This document shows positions 23,371 to 33,029 of a stretch of DNA of 33,591 bases, in pieces. The notes under the pieces are model-generated. The model saw nothing but the letters and a program-made list of their open reading frames with translations. It was not told the origin of the DNA and did not search any database. Source of the DNA: Chloroflexi bacterium HGW-Chloroflexi-8 (GTDB taxonomy: Bacteria; Chloroflexota; Anaerolineae; Anaerolineales; Anaerolineaceae); contig PHBS01000023.1 of the NCBI GenBank assembly GCA_002841995.1, positions 1 through 33,591 on the forward strand, given 5' to 3'. The translations under genes were made by a program, and so were the position numbers. Position 1 is the stretch's first letter, and each line of letters starts with the position of its first letter.

Positions 23371-24621
23371 TCAGAAATTCTGAGGTTTTAGAGTCATTGG
23401 TAATACAAGATCATAAGGGAACTCTGCCAAAATCTCTATTTGGCCATTTGGGTTTACATAATAAGAATCTTCTATACGTATTCCATACCCCTTGTTTGGA
23501 TAATAAAGTCCGGGTTCAATTGTAAATACAGAACCTTTGGCCAATACATCATTTGGACCACTGGATGCTCCACTAAACGGCATTTCATGTACATTCAATC
23601 CTAGACCGTGTCCAACACTATGAACATAACCTGTTTCAGTTCCCGGATGGGAATTGACAGTCGGATGACCTTGTTCTTCAAATAATTGACAGGTTCTTTT
23701 TTGAAATTTCTCAAAAGGCTGATCCACTTCCAATTCATTTACAACTGTATCATAAACATGCTTTACCTGATCATACATATTTTGAATTTCAGCTGGCGCA
23801 TATCCTAAACACCAAGTTCTGGTGAAATCATAATAATATCCTCCTCCAGTTTCACAAGGAAAGATATCAAAAACAATCGTTTTTCCTAATTGAAGAAGAT
23901 CATTTGGGTTTCCCTGGCTGTGTGGAACACCCGCATCGTGACCAATAGCAAAAATTGTGTCTTCAGGGTTCTCAGCACCAAGCTCTGCAAGCCAGAGGTT
24001 GATTTTTGATTTCACATCGCCGATCGTTAATGGTTCTCCATCATTTTTTATGAGTGTTTCGTTTTCAACCGGATGGGAGGTAAGAAAATCTGCCACTCGG
24101 GCAACGACACTTGTGGTGATTTTTCCCATATTCCGAATGCGATTAACCTCGGTCTCCTCTTTGGTCATCATAGCGGTCATTATTATTGGATCATCGAGAA
24201 ATCCAACAAAATTCAATTTTGGTGCTAAGGCTTGAACTCTCGATAGGATTGCAAACTTGGATCCCAGGTCACAGTTTCCAAAAACGGCTATATTGCCTTC
24301 AGTTATTCCTGCATCTTTAAACATTTGGATATAGCGATGTGCTGCAATATCGATTAGGTTCCCTTTAGCAAGAGCTTTAAGTTCAGCATAAGGATAAGAA
24401 TCGTACGATTTTGTTATAAAACCACTTTTAGCCGCTTCATCGCGTTCCATTGAACCATGGAATAACAACCCTTCCTGACCTTTAGAGATGATCAAATCTG
24501 AATTTGTGACGTGACCACCACCTGTGAGGTAAACCATGTAGGGGTTGTGTTGCCCGGCACCTGTGACCAACAAGGCATCTAATTGATTTTTTTGCATTAA
24601 ACTTTGAATTTCGTTTCTCAT
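23371..24621 (-). CDS. M24 family metallopeptidase (Xaa-Pro aminopeptidase-like)
   Basis: A protein of 416 residues. An N-terminal creatinase-like domain (about 1-150) is followed by a pita-bread catalytic domain with all five metal ligands: Asp252 (VFDIFP), Asp265 (YDFTRTW), His338 (SVGHGLGLNVHE), Glu369 (FTIEPGLYY) and Glu384 (IRIEDSYYV). It should release N-terminal residues before proline in cytosolic peptides. The gene lies 11 bases after selA and 41 before tsaD. A dipeptidase of the same family is possible. Confidence 0.9.
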   Translation of the reverse strand: MRNEIQSLMQKNQLDALLVTGAGQHNPYMVYLTGGGHVTNSDLIISKGQEGLLFHGSMERDEAAKSGFITKSYDSYPYAELKALAKGNLIDIAAHRYIQMFKDAGITEGNIAVFGNCDLGSKFAILSRVQALAPKLNFVGFLDDPIIMTAMMTKEETEVNRIRNMGKITTSVVARVADFLTSHPVENETLIKNDGEPLTIGDVKSKINLWLAELGAENPEDTIFAIGHDAGVPHSQGNPNDLLQLGKTIVFDIFPCETGGGYYYDFTRTWCLGYAPAEIQNMYDQVKHVYDTVVNELEVDQPFEKFQKRTCQLFEEQGHPTVNSHPGTETGYVHSVGHGLGLNVHEMPFSGASSGPNDVLAKGSVFTIEPGLYYPNKGYGIRIEDSYYVNPNGQIEILAEFPYDLVLPMTLKPQNF

Positions 24622-24632
24622 CTTTACTCACC

Positions 24633-26000
24633 TTATTCCGAATTTATTTCCTGAGAGAAAATGGATTTAATCCCGTCTACTATTTGTTTTTCCTGCGAGT
24701 CAAAGACTGTTCTAGGATCAAACAAAATACAATCGTTTTCAATTCGTGCAATGATCGGATGCTCTAATCCCCTAAGTTCCTTAAGGAACTTATCAGGATT
24801 TCTAACTGGAATGGACAGAACATATGTGGGTAATGTTTCCTCAGGCAAACTTCCTCCACCAATCGTAGATCGATTACTTTCTACTTTACCAAAACCGATC
24901 ATTTCTTTCCATCGGAAAGCGATTTCATAAATCTCTTTCGATGATTTAGAGATCATTTGCCAGATTGGGATTTTTTGTTCGACTTCTTCCCGAAGATAAT
25001 GTAAGAGCGTAGCGTTTAAACCGGCCAGGCAGAATTTATCTGGTCGTACAGCTCGAGCTAATGGATGTTTTTTAATCTTCTCGATTAAATTTTTTCTTCC
25101 CAGTATTATTCCAGCCTGAGGACCCCCTAGTAGTTTATCTCCGGAAAAAGTAACAATATCTGAACCGGCTAAAAGTGATTCAGTTATCGTTGGCTCATGA
25201 GGCAGTCCGTAAAGACTCGTATCAATAAAAGTTCCAGAACCAAGATCATCGAGTACAGGAACTCCATGTTGATGAGAAATTTTACAAATTTCCTTTATGT
25301 CCGGTTCACTTGCGAAACCTACAATCCTGAAATTTGAATGATGAGCATGCATTACAAGGCTAGTTGGTTCCAAAAGTGCTTCGGAATAATCATAAATATG
25401 AACCTGGTTAGTGGCACCAATCTCCACCAATTTGGCACCCGATCGTTTCAAAACATCCGGTATACGAAATCCGCCGCCAATTTCAATTAGTTGCGTACGA
25501 GAAATAATTACCCTTTTACGGCTTGCCAGGCCACTCAAAACAAGCAAAATCGCACTGGCGTTATTATTTACAATAAATGCGGATTCTGCTCCGGTTAGTT
25601 GGCATAATATTTGTTCCACATGCATTGATCGCGATCCACGTTTTCCTCTTGGCAAGTCAAATTCCAAAGTACTATACGAAGTTCCAACGATTTGCATCGC
25701 ATTGAGTGTATCCTGACTAAGTGGAGCACGACCTAAATTAGTATGTAAGATAACACCTGTTGCGTTGATCACGGGAAGTAAAGTGGTTTTGAAGGTTTCT
25801 TCCAATTGTTCTCTGGACCTATCCATAATGAGTTCAGACGATATTGGGACCTCAAAATCGCTCAAATGATTCCGATAATTTTCGAGTATTTTTCGTATAG
25901 ATAATAATGTTTGGTTGCGCCCATATTTTTGAATGAGGTCATTCGCTGCTGCCGTATTAATTAAAGAATCAACAGAAGGGATTTTTCTTAATTTACTCAT
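24633..26000 (-). CDS. selA: L-seryl-tRNA(Sec) selenium transferase
   Basis: A protein of 455 residues that converts Ser-tRNA(Sec) to Sec-tRNA(Sec) with selenophosphate. Family signatures: the N-terminal RKIPSVDSLI, VINATGVILHTNLGRAPLS, the PLP lysine Lys289 in FSGDKLLGGPQAGII (Lys295 in E. coli), and LPTYVLSI towards the C-terminus. The length fits full-length bacterial SelA, not the short archaeal-type SelA-like proteins. Its start overlaps the stop of the upstream membrane protein gene by eight bases. No selB, selC or selD gene lies in this window. Confidence 0.95.
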   Translation of the reverse strand: MSKLRKIPSVDSLINTAAANDLIQKYGRNQTLLSIRKILENYRNHLSDFEVPISSELIMDRSREQLEETFKTTLLPVINATGVILHTNLGRAPLSQDTLNAMQIVGTSYSTLEFDLPRGKRGSRSMHVEQILCQLTGAESAFIVNNNASAILLVLSGLASRKRVIISRTQLIEIGGGFRIPDVLKRSGAKLVEIGATNQVHIYDYSEALLEPTSLVMHAHHSNFRIVGFASEPDIKEICKISHQHGVPVLDDLGSGTFIDTSLYGLPHEPTITESLLAGSDIVTFSGDKLLGGPQAGIILGRKNLIEKIKKHPLARAVRPDKFCLAGLNATLLHYLREEVEQKIPIWQMISKSSKEIYEIAFRWKEMIGFGKVESNRSTIGGGSLPEETLPTYVLSIPVRNPDKFLKELRGLEHPIIARIENDCILFDPRTVFDSQEKQIVDGIKSIFSQEINSE

Positions 26001-26391
26001 TGTTTTCGTGGGAAGGGCGCCAATGGCTGCGTTCTGCCATACGGATTAAGTTTTCGACAATGATGATACCAACTGCAAGTATTAAAGCAAGAATTGAATT
26101 GAGAACCCTTCCCAATTGCAACCAAGCTAAAAGATCAAAGAATATTCCCACCCAAATAGATTGCCGAATTAACACCACAGCGTTTGCTGGTGGATCACTA
26201 AAGAATCTTAAATTGAAGAAATAGACGATTGGAAGGGATGTGCCACTTAATGCCATCGTAAACAAAAAGAAGAATGCCCACCTTGGACCTAAAAGAGGTG
26301 TTGTGAATTGAAAAAGAAAAAATAATCCAAGCCAGCCAGCTAATGCCAAAACAATGGAAGTAATGAGAACGTTTTGAAATCTTGGGAACAT
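25993..26391 (-). CDS. Four-helix membrane protein of unknown function
   Basis: A protein of 132 residues with four clear hydrophobic segments (about residues 7-28, 33-58, 72-93 and 96-115) and a short charged C-terminus (AERSHWRPSHE). Family not recognised. I chose the ATG at 26391, with GGAGGAGG about 12 bases upstream; a TTG 12 codons earlier lies before that site. It overlaps selA by eight bases, which suggests translational coupling, although no functional link to selenium is evident. Confidence 0.75.
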   Translation of the reverse strand: MFPRFQNVLITSIVLALAGWLGLFFLFQFTTPLLGPRWAFFFLFTMALSGTSLPIVYFFNLRFFSDPPANAVVLIRQSIWVGIFFDLLAWLQLGRVLNSILALILAVGIIIVENLIRMAERSHWRPSHENNE

Positions 26392-26415
26392 TCGATTTTT
26401 TGACCTCCTCCATAA

Positions 26416-26421
26416 ATTATA
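26416..26421 (-). promoter_or_regulatory. Possible -10 element for the selA-tsaD operon
   Basis: TATAAT on the minus strand, ending five bases before the GGAGGAGG ribosome binding site of the membrane protein gene. The start would fall inside that site and the -35 region is poor, so this is tentative. Confidence 0.35.
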
Positions 26422-26506
26422 TCGCAATCAATCAAAAGCTTTGGTAGAAGGATAGGGAAAAAAGGATTTGGTGAAAAATCGTGTCTAATATTTCACCTAT
26501 ATATTT

Positions 26507-26535
26507 TTGACCTTCATTTGTTTTTATGGTAATAT
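26507..26535 (+). promoter_or_regulatory. Promoter of the metH operon
   Basis: TTGACC (26507-26512) and TAATAT (26530-26535) are separated by 17 bases. The transcript would start near 26542, just ahead of the SAM-I riboswitch. This is the only gap here over 300 bases besides 13379-13680; it holds this promoter and the riboswitch. Confidence 0.6.
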
Positions 26536-26554
26536 TTGAAAAATTATAGATTAA

Positions 26555-26713
<159 letters not shown>

Positions 26714-26745
26714 ATCCAATTTGTAGAATCTGATGTGGAGAATTG

Positions 26746-29700
26746 ATGAGTAGAAATTATACAAACCGAAGGTACCTGGATGCCCTAAACGATCGAGTTC
26801 TAATATTTGATGGAGCAATGGGTACTAGTTTACAGTCAATGAATTTGACCTCTTCAGATTTTGGTGGGGAATCAACTGCTGGTTGCAATGATTATTTAGT
26901 CATCAGTGCACCTGAGATTGTAGAAAAAGTTCACAGATCCTTTTTGGAAGTAGGAGTGGACGTGATTGAAACCGATACTTTTCGTTCCAATCGCTTGACT
27001 CTAGGCGAGTATGGTCTTAAAGATCAGGTTTTCGAAGTGAATTTTAAGGGAGCCCAAATTGCCCGAAAGATCGCTGATGAATTTGAAAGGAATTCCGGAA
27101 TGGAAAAGTATGTGGCTGGATCGATGGGTCCTTCCGGCAAGTTACCTTCCATGGACGACCCGGAATTGTCAAATATCAGCTTTGAGACTTTATTGGATAT
27201 CTATCGGGAACAAGCAATTGGTTTGCTTAAAGGTGGGGTTGATCTTTTACTAATTGAAACTTCTCAAGATATTTTAGAAGTGAAAGCAGCAATTTTAGGT
27301 GCTTATAAAGCATTCGAAGAGACTGGTATTTTTATTCCGATCCAGGCTCAGATCACCTTGGATACAACCGGCAAGATGTTATTGGGTACAGATATCGGCG
27401 CTGCACTGGTAATTCTTGAATCGTTACCGATCGATGTGATTGGATTGAATTGTTCTACAGGTCCGGAGCATATGCGTCAACCCATTCAATATTTAGGAGA
27501 GAATTCTACTTTGCCGGTATCTTGCATTCCAAATGCCGGATTGCCGCTCAATATCAATGGAGAAGCAGTCTATCCGCTTGATCCGGATAGTTTTGCGAAT
27601 GCACTTTATGAATTCGTGGATAAAAATAATATCAGTGTAGTAGGTGGATGCTGTGGTACAACACCTGCGCATTTAAAAAAATTAGTAGAAAAGGTTGGAG
27701 GGAAAAAACAATCACCCAGACCCGTGTTGAAATTATCGCAATTAGCATCCGCAACTCAAGCTATGAGTATGAAACAGGAACCGGCTCCGTTTTTAATTGG
27801 GGAACGGTTAAATACACAGGGCAGTCGGAAATTTAAGAATTTAATCCTTGAAGAAGATTACGATGAAGTCCTGCCTATTGCTCAACAACAAGTTGATAGT
27901 GGTGCTCATGGGTTGGATGTTTGTGTTGCTTTAACTGAACGCGCCGACGAAGTGCAGACAATCCGTAAGGTAATTAAAAAGATCGCTCCTTCCATTAAAG
28001 TTCCATTGGTTATTGATTCCACTGAACTGGATGTGATCGAAGCCGCACTTCAAACAGCGCCGGGAAAATGTTTAATTAATTCGACAAATCTGGAATCAGG
28101 AAGGGCAAAGGCTGACAAAATCTTTGCTTTGGCGAAAAAATATAATGCTGCAGTTATCGTTCTTACAATCGACGAAAAGGGAATGGCAAAAACGGCTGAT
28201 CGAAAACTGGAGATTTCTAAACGGTTGTTGGATATTGCGGTAAATGATCATGGATTACAACCCTCGGATCTTGTTGTAGACACGTTGACTTTTACTCTGG
28301 CAACAGGGGATGTGGAATTCGATCAATCGGCAATCGAGACGATGAATGGGATTAAATTAATTAAGCAGGAAATCCCGGGTGTTCTTACTTCGTTAGGTGT
28401 TAGCAATGTTTCTTTTGGTCTATCACCTGCTGCCCGCTCAAGTTTGAATAGCGTCATGTTATATCACGCTGTAAAGGCGGGTCTTGACATGGCGATAGTG
28501 AACCCAGCTCAAATTACACCTTATATCGATATTAAAAAGGATGAAATTCTATTAGCAGAGGATTTGATTTTTAATCGCAGACCAGATGCTTTGCAGAAAT
28601 TGATTGAATATTATGCTGAGCATGGGAATTCAGTAGTTGATCGTACCACTGAACAGGAAGCACTCTTAAAAACCCTCAATGCCGGGGAAAGATTGCATTG
28701 GAAAATCTTACATCGTCATAAAGAGGGAGTGGAAAATGACATTGATGAATTACTTAACAATGTCATTAATGAAGATACAAATCAGAAAGCGGTAGAGATT
28801 CTTAATACAGTTTTATTACCTGCAATGAAAGATGTTGGGGACAAATTTGGTGCAGGTGAATTGATCCTGCCTTTTGTCCTTCAATCCGCGGAGGTGATGA
28901 AAAAATCTGTTTCTTACCTGGAGAATTTTCTGGAAAAGAAATCAGGGATGAGCAAAGGATTAATTGTTCTTGCGACTGTTTATGGAGATGTTCATGATAT
29001 TGGCAAGAACCTGGTGAAGACAATTCTTTCAAATAATGGTTATGAAGTAATAGATCTGGGGAAACAAGTTCCTGCGGAAATTATTATTACAAAAGCAATT
29101 GAACTAAAGGCAGATGCAATTGGATTAAGTGCACTGTTGGTAAGCACAAGTAAACAAATGCCGCTGATTATAAACGAATTGCATAGAAGGAAACTGCAAG
29201 TACCTGTACTCATTGGTGGGGCAGCAATAAATCAAAAATTTGGACGAAGAATTTTGTTGACCGATTCGAATGAATTCTACTCTGGCGGTGTTTTTTACTG
29301 TAAAGATGCATTTGAGGGTTTGGCAGCGATGGATCAAGTGAGTGATTCTGAGAAAAAAACTGATTTCATTGACAAAAATAAACTTGAAGCTGAAAAGGAA
29401 TTAGATCGGTCTCAAAAAGAAAAGACTCAATCATCAAATTCAGTCATCAAATCAATTAGCCTAAAACACGATTTTGATCTCCCGAAGCCAAAAACATGGG
29501 GTGTAAGAATTGTGAAAAATATGCAGTTAGAAGCAGTCTTTGAACATTTGTCCATAAACGAGCTTTTTCGGTTATCTTGGGGTGCAAAAAACACACATGG
29601 GGAAGCATGGGAGAAACTTCAAGCTGATTATCAAAACCGTTTGGACGATATGAAAAGAGAAGCAATCAAGACGAATTGGTTGAAACCTCAGGCAGTTTAT

Positions 29701-30270
29701 GGCTTTTTTCCGGTCCAATCGCAAGGAAATTCTTTATTGGTCTATGATTTTGAGACTCTACAATCCGATCCGAAGGTAATTGAAGAATTCCGTTTTCCAC
29801 GACAAAGCGGTGGGGAAAATCTTAGCCTGGCGGATTATTTTACATCGGTCGGAAGTGGTTTAATCGATACGATGGCATTACAGGTCGTTACTGTTGGCGA
29901 AGAAGCTTCACATCGTTTTGAAATCTTGCAATCCAAAGGCGATTACAGTGAAGCTTATTTTACGCATGGACTGGCTGTCCAAACGGCAGAAGCGACAGCA
30001 GATTATTTGCATGATCACTTACGGCATGAATTGGGATTATCCGTGGATCGAGGGAAGCGTTATTCCTGGGGGTATCCAGCTATTCCTGAATTGGAAGATC
30101 ACTTGAAAGTTTTTTCACTTTTACCGGTAGAAAAAGAATTAGGGATGACTCTCACTTCTGCATTCCAGCTAGTTCCAGAGCAATCAACAGCTGCAATCAT
30201 TGTTCATCACCCACAAGCCAAATATTTTAACATCGGTACAAGTCGTATCAGTCAATTGATGAAGGAATGA
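26746..30270 (+). CDS. metH: Cobalamin-dependent methionine synthase
   Basis: A protein of 1174 residues, the full family length. Order: homocysteine-binding barrel (about 10-325) with zinc cysteines Cys236 (LNCSTG) and Cys302/Cys303 (GGCCGT); pterin-binding barrel (about 350-610, LIGERLNTQGSRKFK); B12 cap and Rossmann domains (about 650-870) with His750 in GDVHDIGKNL ligating cobalt; and the reactivation domain (about 920-1174) with GKRYSWGYPAIPEL, which uses SAM. It transfers methyl from methyltetrahydrofolate to homocysteine. The ATG at 26746 has GGAG five bases upstream; the TTG just before it is rejected. It lies directly under the SAM-I riboswitch and is followed after four bases by the next gene. 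Confidence 0.98.
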   Translation: MSRNYTNRRYLDALNDRVLIFDGAMGTSLQSMNLTSSDFGGESTAGCNDYLVISAPEIVEKVHRSFLEVGVDVIETDTFRSNRLTLGEYGLKDQVFEVNFKGAQIARKIADEFERNSGMEKYVAGSMGPSGKLPSMDDPELSNISFETLLDIYREQAIGLLKGGVDLLLIETSQDILEVKAAILGAYKAFEETGIFIPIQAQITLDTTGKMLLGTDIGAALVILESLPIDVIGLNCSTGPEHMRQPIQYLGENSTLPVSCIPNAGLPLNINGEAVYPLDPDSFANALYEFVDKNNISVVGGCCGTTPAHLKKLVEKVGGKKQSPRPVLKLSQLASATQAMSMKQEPAPFLIGERLNTQGSRKFKNLILEEDYDEVLPIAQQQVDSGAHGLDVCVALTERADEVQTIRKVIKKIAPSIKVPLVIDSTELDVIEAALQTAPGKCLINSTNLESGRAKADKIFALAKKYNAAVIVLTIDEKGMAKTADRKLEISKRLLDIAVNDHGLQPSDLVVDTLTFTLATGDVEFDQSAIETMNGIKLIKQEIPGVLTSLGVSNVSFGLSPAARSSLNSVMLYHAVKAGLDMAIVNPAQITPYIDIKKDEILLAEDLIFNRRPDALQKLIEYYAEHGNSVVDRTTEQEALLKTLNAGERLHWKILHRHKEGVENDIDELLNNVINEDTNQKAVEILNTVLLPAMKDVGDKFGAGELILPFVLQSAEVMKKSVSYLENFLEKKSGMSKGLIVLATVYGDVHDIGKNLVKTILSNNGYEVIDLGKQVPAEIIITKAIELKADAIGLSALLVSTSKQMPLIINELHRRKLQVPVLIGGAAINQKFGRRILLTDSNEFYSGGVFYCKDAFEGLAAMDQVSDSEKKTDFIDKNKLEAEKELDRSQKEKTQSSNSVIKSISLKHDFDLPKPKTWGVRIVKNMQLEAVFEHLSINELFRLSWGAKNTHGEAWEKLQADYQNRLDDMKREAIKTNWLKPQAVYGFFPVQSQGNSLLVYDFETLQSDPKVIEEFRFPRQSGGENLSLADYFTSVGSGLIDTMALQVVTVGEEASHRFEILQSKGDYSEAYFTHGLAVQTAEATADYLHDHLRHELGLSVDRGKRYSWGYPAIPELEDHLKVFSLLPVEKELGMTLTSAFQLVPEQSTAAIIVHHPQAKYFNIGTSRISQLMKE

Positions 30271-30274
30271 TTTT

Positions 30275-32143
30275 ATGGATACGAAAAATAAATTTTTAGA
30301 AAAATTACATTTATCGAAGCCAATTCTTTCAGATGGTGCAATGGGAACCAATTTACATTTGAAAGGTGTTCGATTTGATGAATGTTTTGACGACTTAAAT
30401 CTAACAAACCCTGCAATTGTCGCAGAAGTTCACCGCTCTTATCTTGAGGCAGGTTCGCAAATGTTGCAAACAAATACATTTGGGGCAAACCGTTTTAAGC
30501 TGTCTCAATTTGGTTTGGAAAACAAAGTTGATGAAATCAACCGGGCTGGTGTTGATCTGATACGCCGTGTTGGACTTGCAAGTTTTAAAGATGTCATTAT
30601 TGCCGGGGATGTTGGTCCGTTAGGAGTCCGCCTTGCACCTTTCGGTAGAGTTCAACTTGATGAAGCCAGAAAGGTTTTCAAAGAACAGATAAATGCCTTA
30701 ATCACCTCGAATGTGGATGTAATTTTAATTGAAACGATGACTGATTTCTATGAAGTTAAAGAAGCTATTTTGGCTGCAAGAGAAGTCGATCCATCCGTTC
30801 CAGTGATCGCTTCCATGACATTCACAAGAGATGACCGAACGCTTTTAGGGGATTCACCTGAAAAAGTTGCGCAAAATATCTTTGCTGCAGGGGCAGATGT
30901 GATTGGTATTAATTGTTCGGGGGGGCCTTTGCAGCTATTAAGAATTTTAAAGAAAATGAAGAATGTGGTTCCTCAGGCAATGTTTTCTGTGATGCCGAAT
31001 GCTGGTTGGCCTGAACAACAGGATGGTCGTATTATGTATCCGGCAGGACCAGAATATTTTGGTGATTACGCTATCGCTTTTTGGCAGGCAGGAGCCAGGG
31101 TGTTAGGGGGATGTTGTGGAACAACCTATCAACATATTGCCTCGATGGCAAAGGTGTTGTCTGAGACCAAAATTTCTGATGTTATTTTGAATATCGATTT
31201 TCCTTTGGAAAAAGAAAGTAATGAAGAACCAGAAATCAGTGATCAGTCCGAATTATCAAAGAAGCTGGCAAAAGGCGATTTCATAGTAGCTGTGGAAATG
31301 GACCCTCCACGTGGGTTGAGCACAAAGAAATTATTGGCTGGCGCCAGCCTTTTGGTTGATTCCGGTGCAGATGTAATTAATGTTGCGGACAGTCCGATGG
31401 CACGCATGAGAATGAGCCCTTGGGCAGTTTGCAATTTGATCCAAAACTACCTGCAAACAGAAACGGTTTTACATTTTCCTACACGTGGAAGAAATTTATT
31501 ACGCGTTCAGGGTGATTTATTAGCCGCCCATGCCTTAGGGATTCGAAATGTTTTTGTGGTTATGGGTGATCCAACTTCTATTGGAGATTACCCAGAGGCA
31601 AGCGATAAATTTGACCTTGTTCCATCTGGTTTAATAAATTTGATCAAAAAATCCTTCAATGCTGGTCTGGATCATGCAGGTTCAGAGATTGGGCAACCAA
31701 CCTCATTTTTTGTTGGAGCAGCATTAAATTTAAATGCATTGCACCCCGAAAATGAAGCAAAGAATTTGTTAAGAAAAATTGAGGCGGGAGCGGATTTTTT
31801 TCTAACTCAACCGGTGTTTGACATTACTCGAACTAAAGAATCCATAAAAAGAATGCGCGATCGTGCAGGAGATTCAAAAATTCGTGTTTTCATCGGAATT
31901 TTACCTTTAGCTTCAGATCGACATGCTAATTTCCTCCATCATGAAGTGCCTGGAATTTCTATTCCCGATGATACGATGGAGAGGATGCAAAAAGCTGGTA
32001 CCGATGGAGCAAGAACTGGTATCAAAATTGCTGTAGAATTAATACAAAAATTACATGACTTTGTTGATGGGGTTTATTTGATGCCAGCATTTAATCGATT
32101 TGACTATGCATCCGAAATCGTTGAAGAAATTAAAAACCATTAA
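30275..32143 (+). CDS. Bifunctional homocysteine S-methyltransferase / methylenetetrahydrofolate reductase
   Basis: A protein of 622 residues made of two enzymes. Residues 1-295 form a homocysteine methyltransferase barrel with zinc cysteines Cys214 (INCSGG) and Cys280/Cys281 (GGCCGT). Residues about 325-620 form a MetF-type barrel, beginning FIVAVEMDPPRG and containing the VMGDPT and FFLTQPVFD stretches, which reduces methylene- to methyl-tetrahydrofolate with a flavin. The reductase half supplies the methyl donor for the MetH encoded just upstream. The ribosome binding site AAGGA overlaps the metH stop codon, so the two genes are translated from one riboswitch-controlled message. Confidence 0.95.
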   Translation: MDTKNKFLEKLHLSKPILSDGAMGTNLHLKGVRFDECFDDLNLTNPAIVAEVHRSYLEAGSQMLQTNTFGANRFKLSQFGLENKVDEINRAGVDLIRRVGLASFKDVIIAGDVGPLGVRLAPFGRVQLDEARKVFKEQINALITSNVDVILIETMTDFYEVKEAILAAREVDPSVPVIASMTFTRDDRTLLGDSPEKVAQNIFAAGADVIGINCSGGPLQLLRILKKMKNVVPQAMFSVMPNAGWPEQQDGRIMYPAGPEYFGDYAIAFWQAGARVLGGCCGTTYQHIASMAKVLSETKISDVILNIDFPLEKESNEEPEISDQSELSKKLAKGDFIVAVEMDPPRGLSTKKLLAGASLLVDSGADVINVADSPMARMRMSPWAVCNLIQNYLQTETVLHFPTRGRNLLRVQGDLLAAHALGIRNVFVVMGDPTSIGDYPEASDKFDLVPSGLINLIKKSFNAGLDHAGSEIGQPTSFFVGAALNLNALHPENEAKNLLRKIEAGADFFLTQPVFDITRTKESIKRMRDRAGDSKIRVFIGILPLASDRHANFLHHEVPGISIPDDTMERMQKAGTDGARTGIKIAVELIQKLHDFVDGVYLMPAFNRFDYASEIVEEIKNH

Positions 32144-32145
32144 CA

Positions 32146-32173
32146 TTGCTTGTTATTAATAATCATTTATAAA
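32146..32173 (+). promoter_or_regulatory. Possible promoter for the phosphoesterase gene
   Basis: TTGCTT (32146-32151) and TATAAA (32168-32173) with a 16-base spacer, in the 47-base gap after the reductase gene. A start near 32180 would leave a leader of about ten bases. Confidence 0.35.
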
Positions 32174-32190
32174 GTGTACTGGTAGGCACA

Positions 32191-32919
32191 ATGCGAATAT
32201 TGGTGATTTCTGATATACATGCGAATTTAGATGCATTACAGACTGTTTTGCAGGAAGCAGGCGAAATTGATCAGGTGTGGTGTCTGGGAGATCTGGTTGG
32301 ATATGGCCCGCAACCAAATGAATGCGTGGAACTGATCCGTTCTCTTCCGAATATTACATGCATTAAAGGAAATCATGATGTGGCAGCACTCGGTGAAATC
32401 AACATTTCACTGTTCAATCAAGAAGCAAAAGAATCGATGTTATGGCATCAGTCTGTTTTGTCACTTGAAAACAAAGAATATTTAAGAAGTTTACCAGAAC
32501 GATTTGAAACCGATTCGGTTACCCTGGTTCACGGCAGTCCCAGGAATCCAATTTGGGAGTACATACTGGATCCATACGTTGCCAGAATTAACTATGAATA
32601 TTTTAAAAGTGATTTTTGTTTCATCGGTCATTCTCACCAACCGATTATTAGCTCTTGGGATGTAAATGAAGGTGTATTGGAGTGGGGAGCCCCGCAACAA
32701 AATGCCATTGTTTCTTTACATAATCGTATGATCATCAATCCGGGATCTGTTGGACAACCTCGTGACAGCGATTCCAGGGCTGCCTATGGAATATACAAAA
32801 CGGATAGCAACAAGTTTGAATTTCACCGGGTTACTTATAATATAAGTGCGGTTCAAAGCAAAATACTGGATATGAGACTTCCCTTCCGGCACGCCCAACG
32901 TCTAAGTGGCGGCTGGTAA
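32191..32919 (+). CDS. Calcineurin-like metallophosphoesterase (YfcE/MJ0936 type)
   Basis: A protein of 242 residues with the complete two-metal site: Asp8 and His10 in ISDIHAN, Asp34 in LGDLVGYGP, Asn61 and His62 in GNHD, the histidine in LVHGSP, and GHSH. DLVGYGPQPN is typical of the YfcE/MJ0936-type phosphodiesterases found widely in bacteria. The substrate is unknown. The ribosome binding site is weak (GTAGGC). Confidence 0.9.
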   Translation: MRILVISDIHANLDALQTVLQEAGEIDQVWCLGDLVGYGPQPNECVELIRSLPNITCIKGNHDVAALGEINISLFNQEAKESMLWHQSVLSLENKEYLRSLPERFETDSVTLVHGSPRNPIWEYILDPYVARINYEYFKSDFCFIGHSHQPIISSWDVNEGVLEWGAPQQNAIVSLHNRMIINPGSVGQPRDSDSRAAYGIYKTDSNKFEFHRVTYNISAVQSKILDMRLPFRHAQRLSGGW

Positions 32920-33029
32920 TAATTTCTAAAAAGTTAAGGTTTTTTTTTGTCCTTAGGCATTGGAACAATACCTTGTGATTCTTCGTCTGATAAGCAAGCT
33001 ATAATTTATTTAGAATGCTGGAGGAAAAA

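Noticed and set aside
26392-26427. TTG start 12 codons upstream for the four-helix membrane protein
   Set aside because: It lies upstream of the GGAGGAGG site and would encode a charged extension with no support.
32930-32960. TAAGG ... TCCTTA with a long T run as a terminator after the phosphoesterase gene
   Set aside because: The stem is only five to six pairs with the T run inside the loop rather than after the stem.
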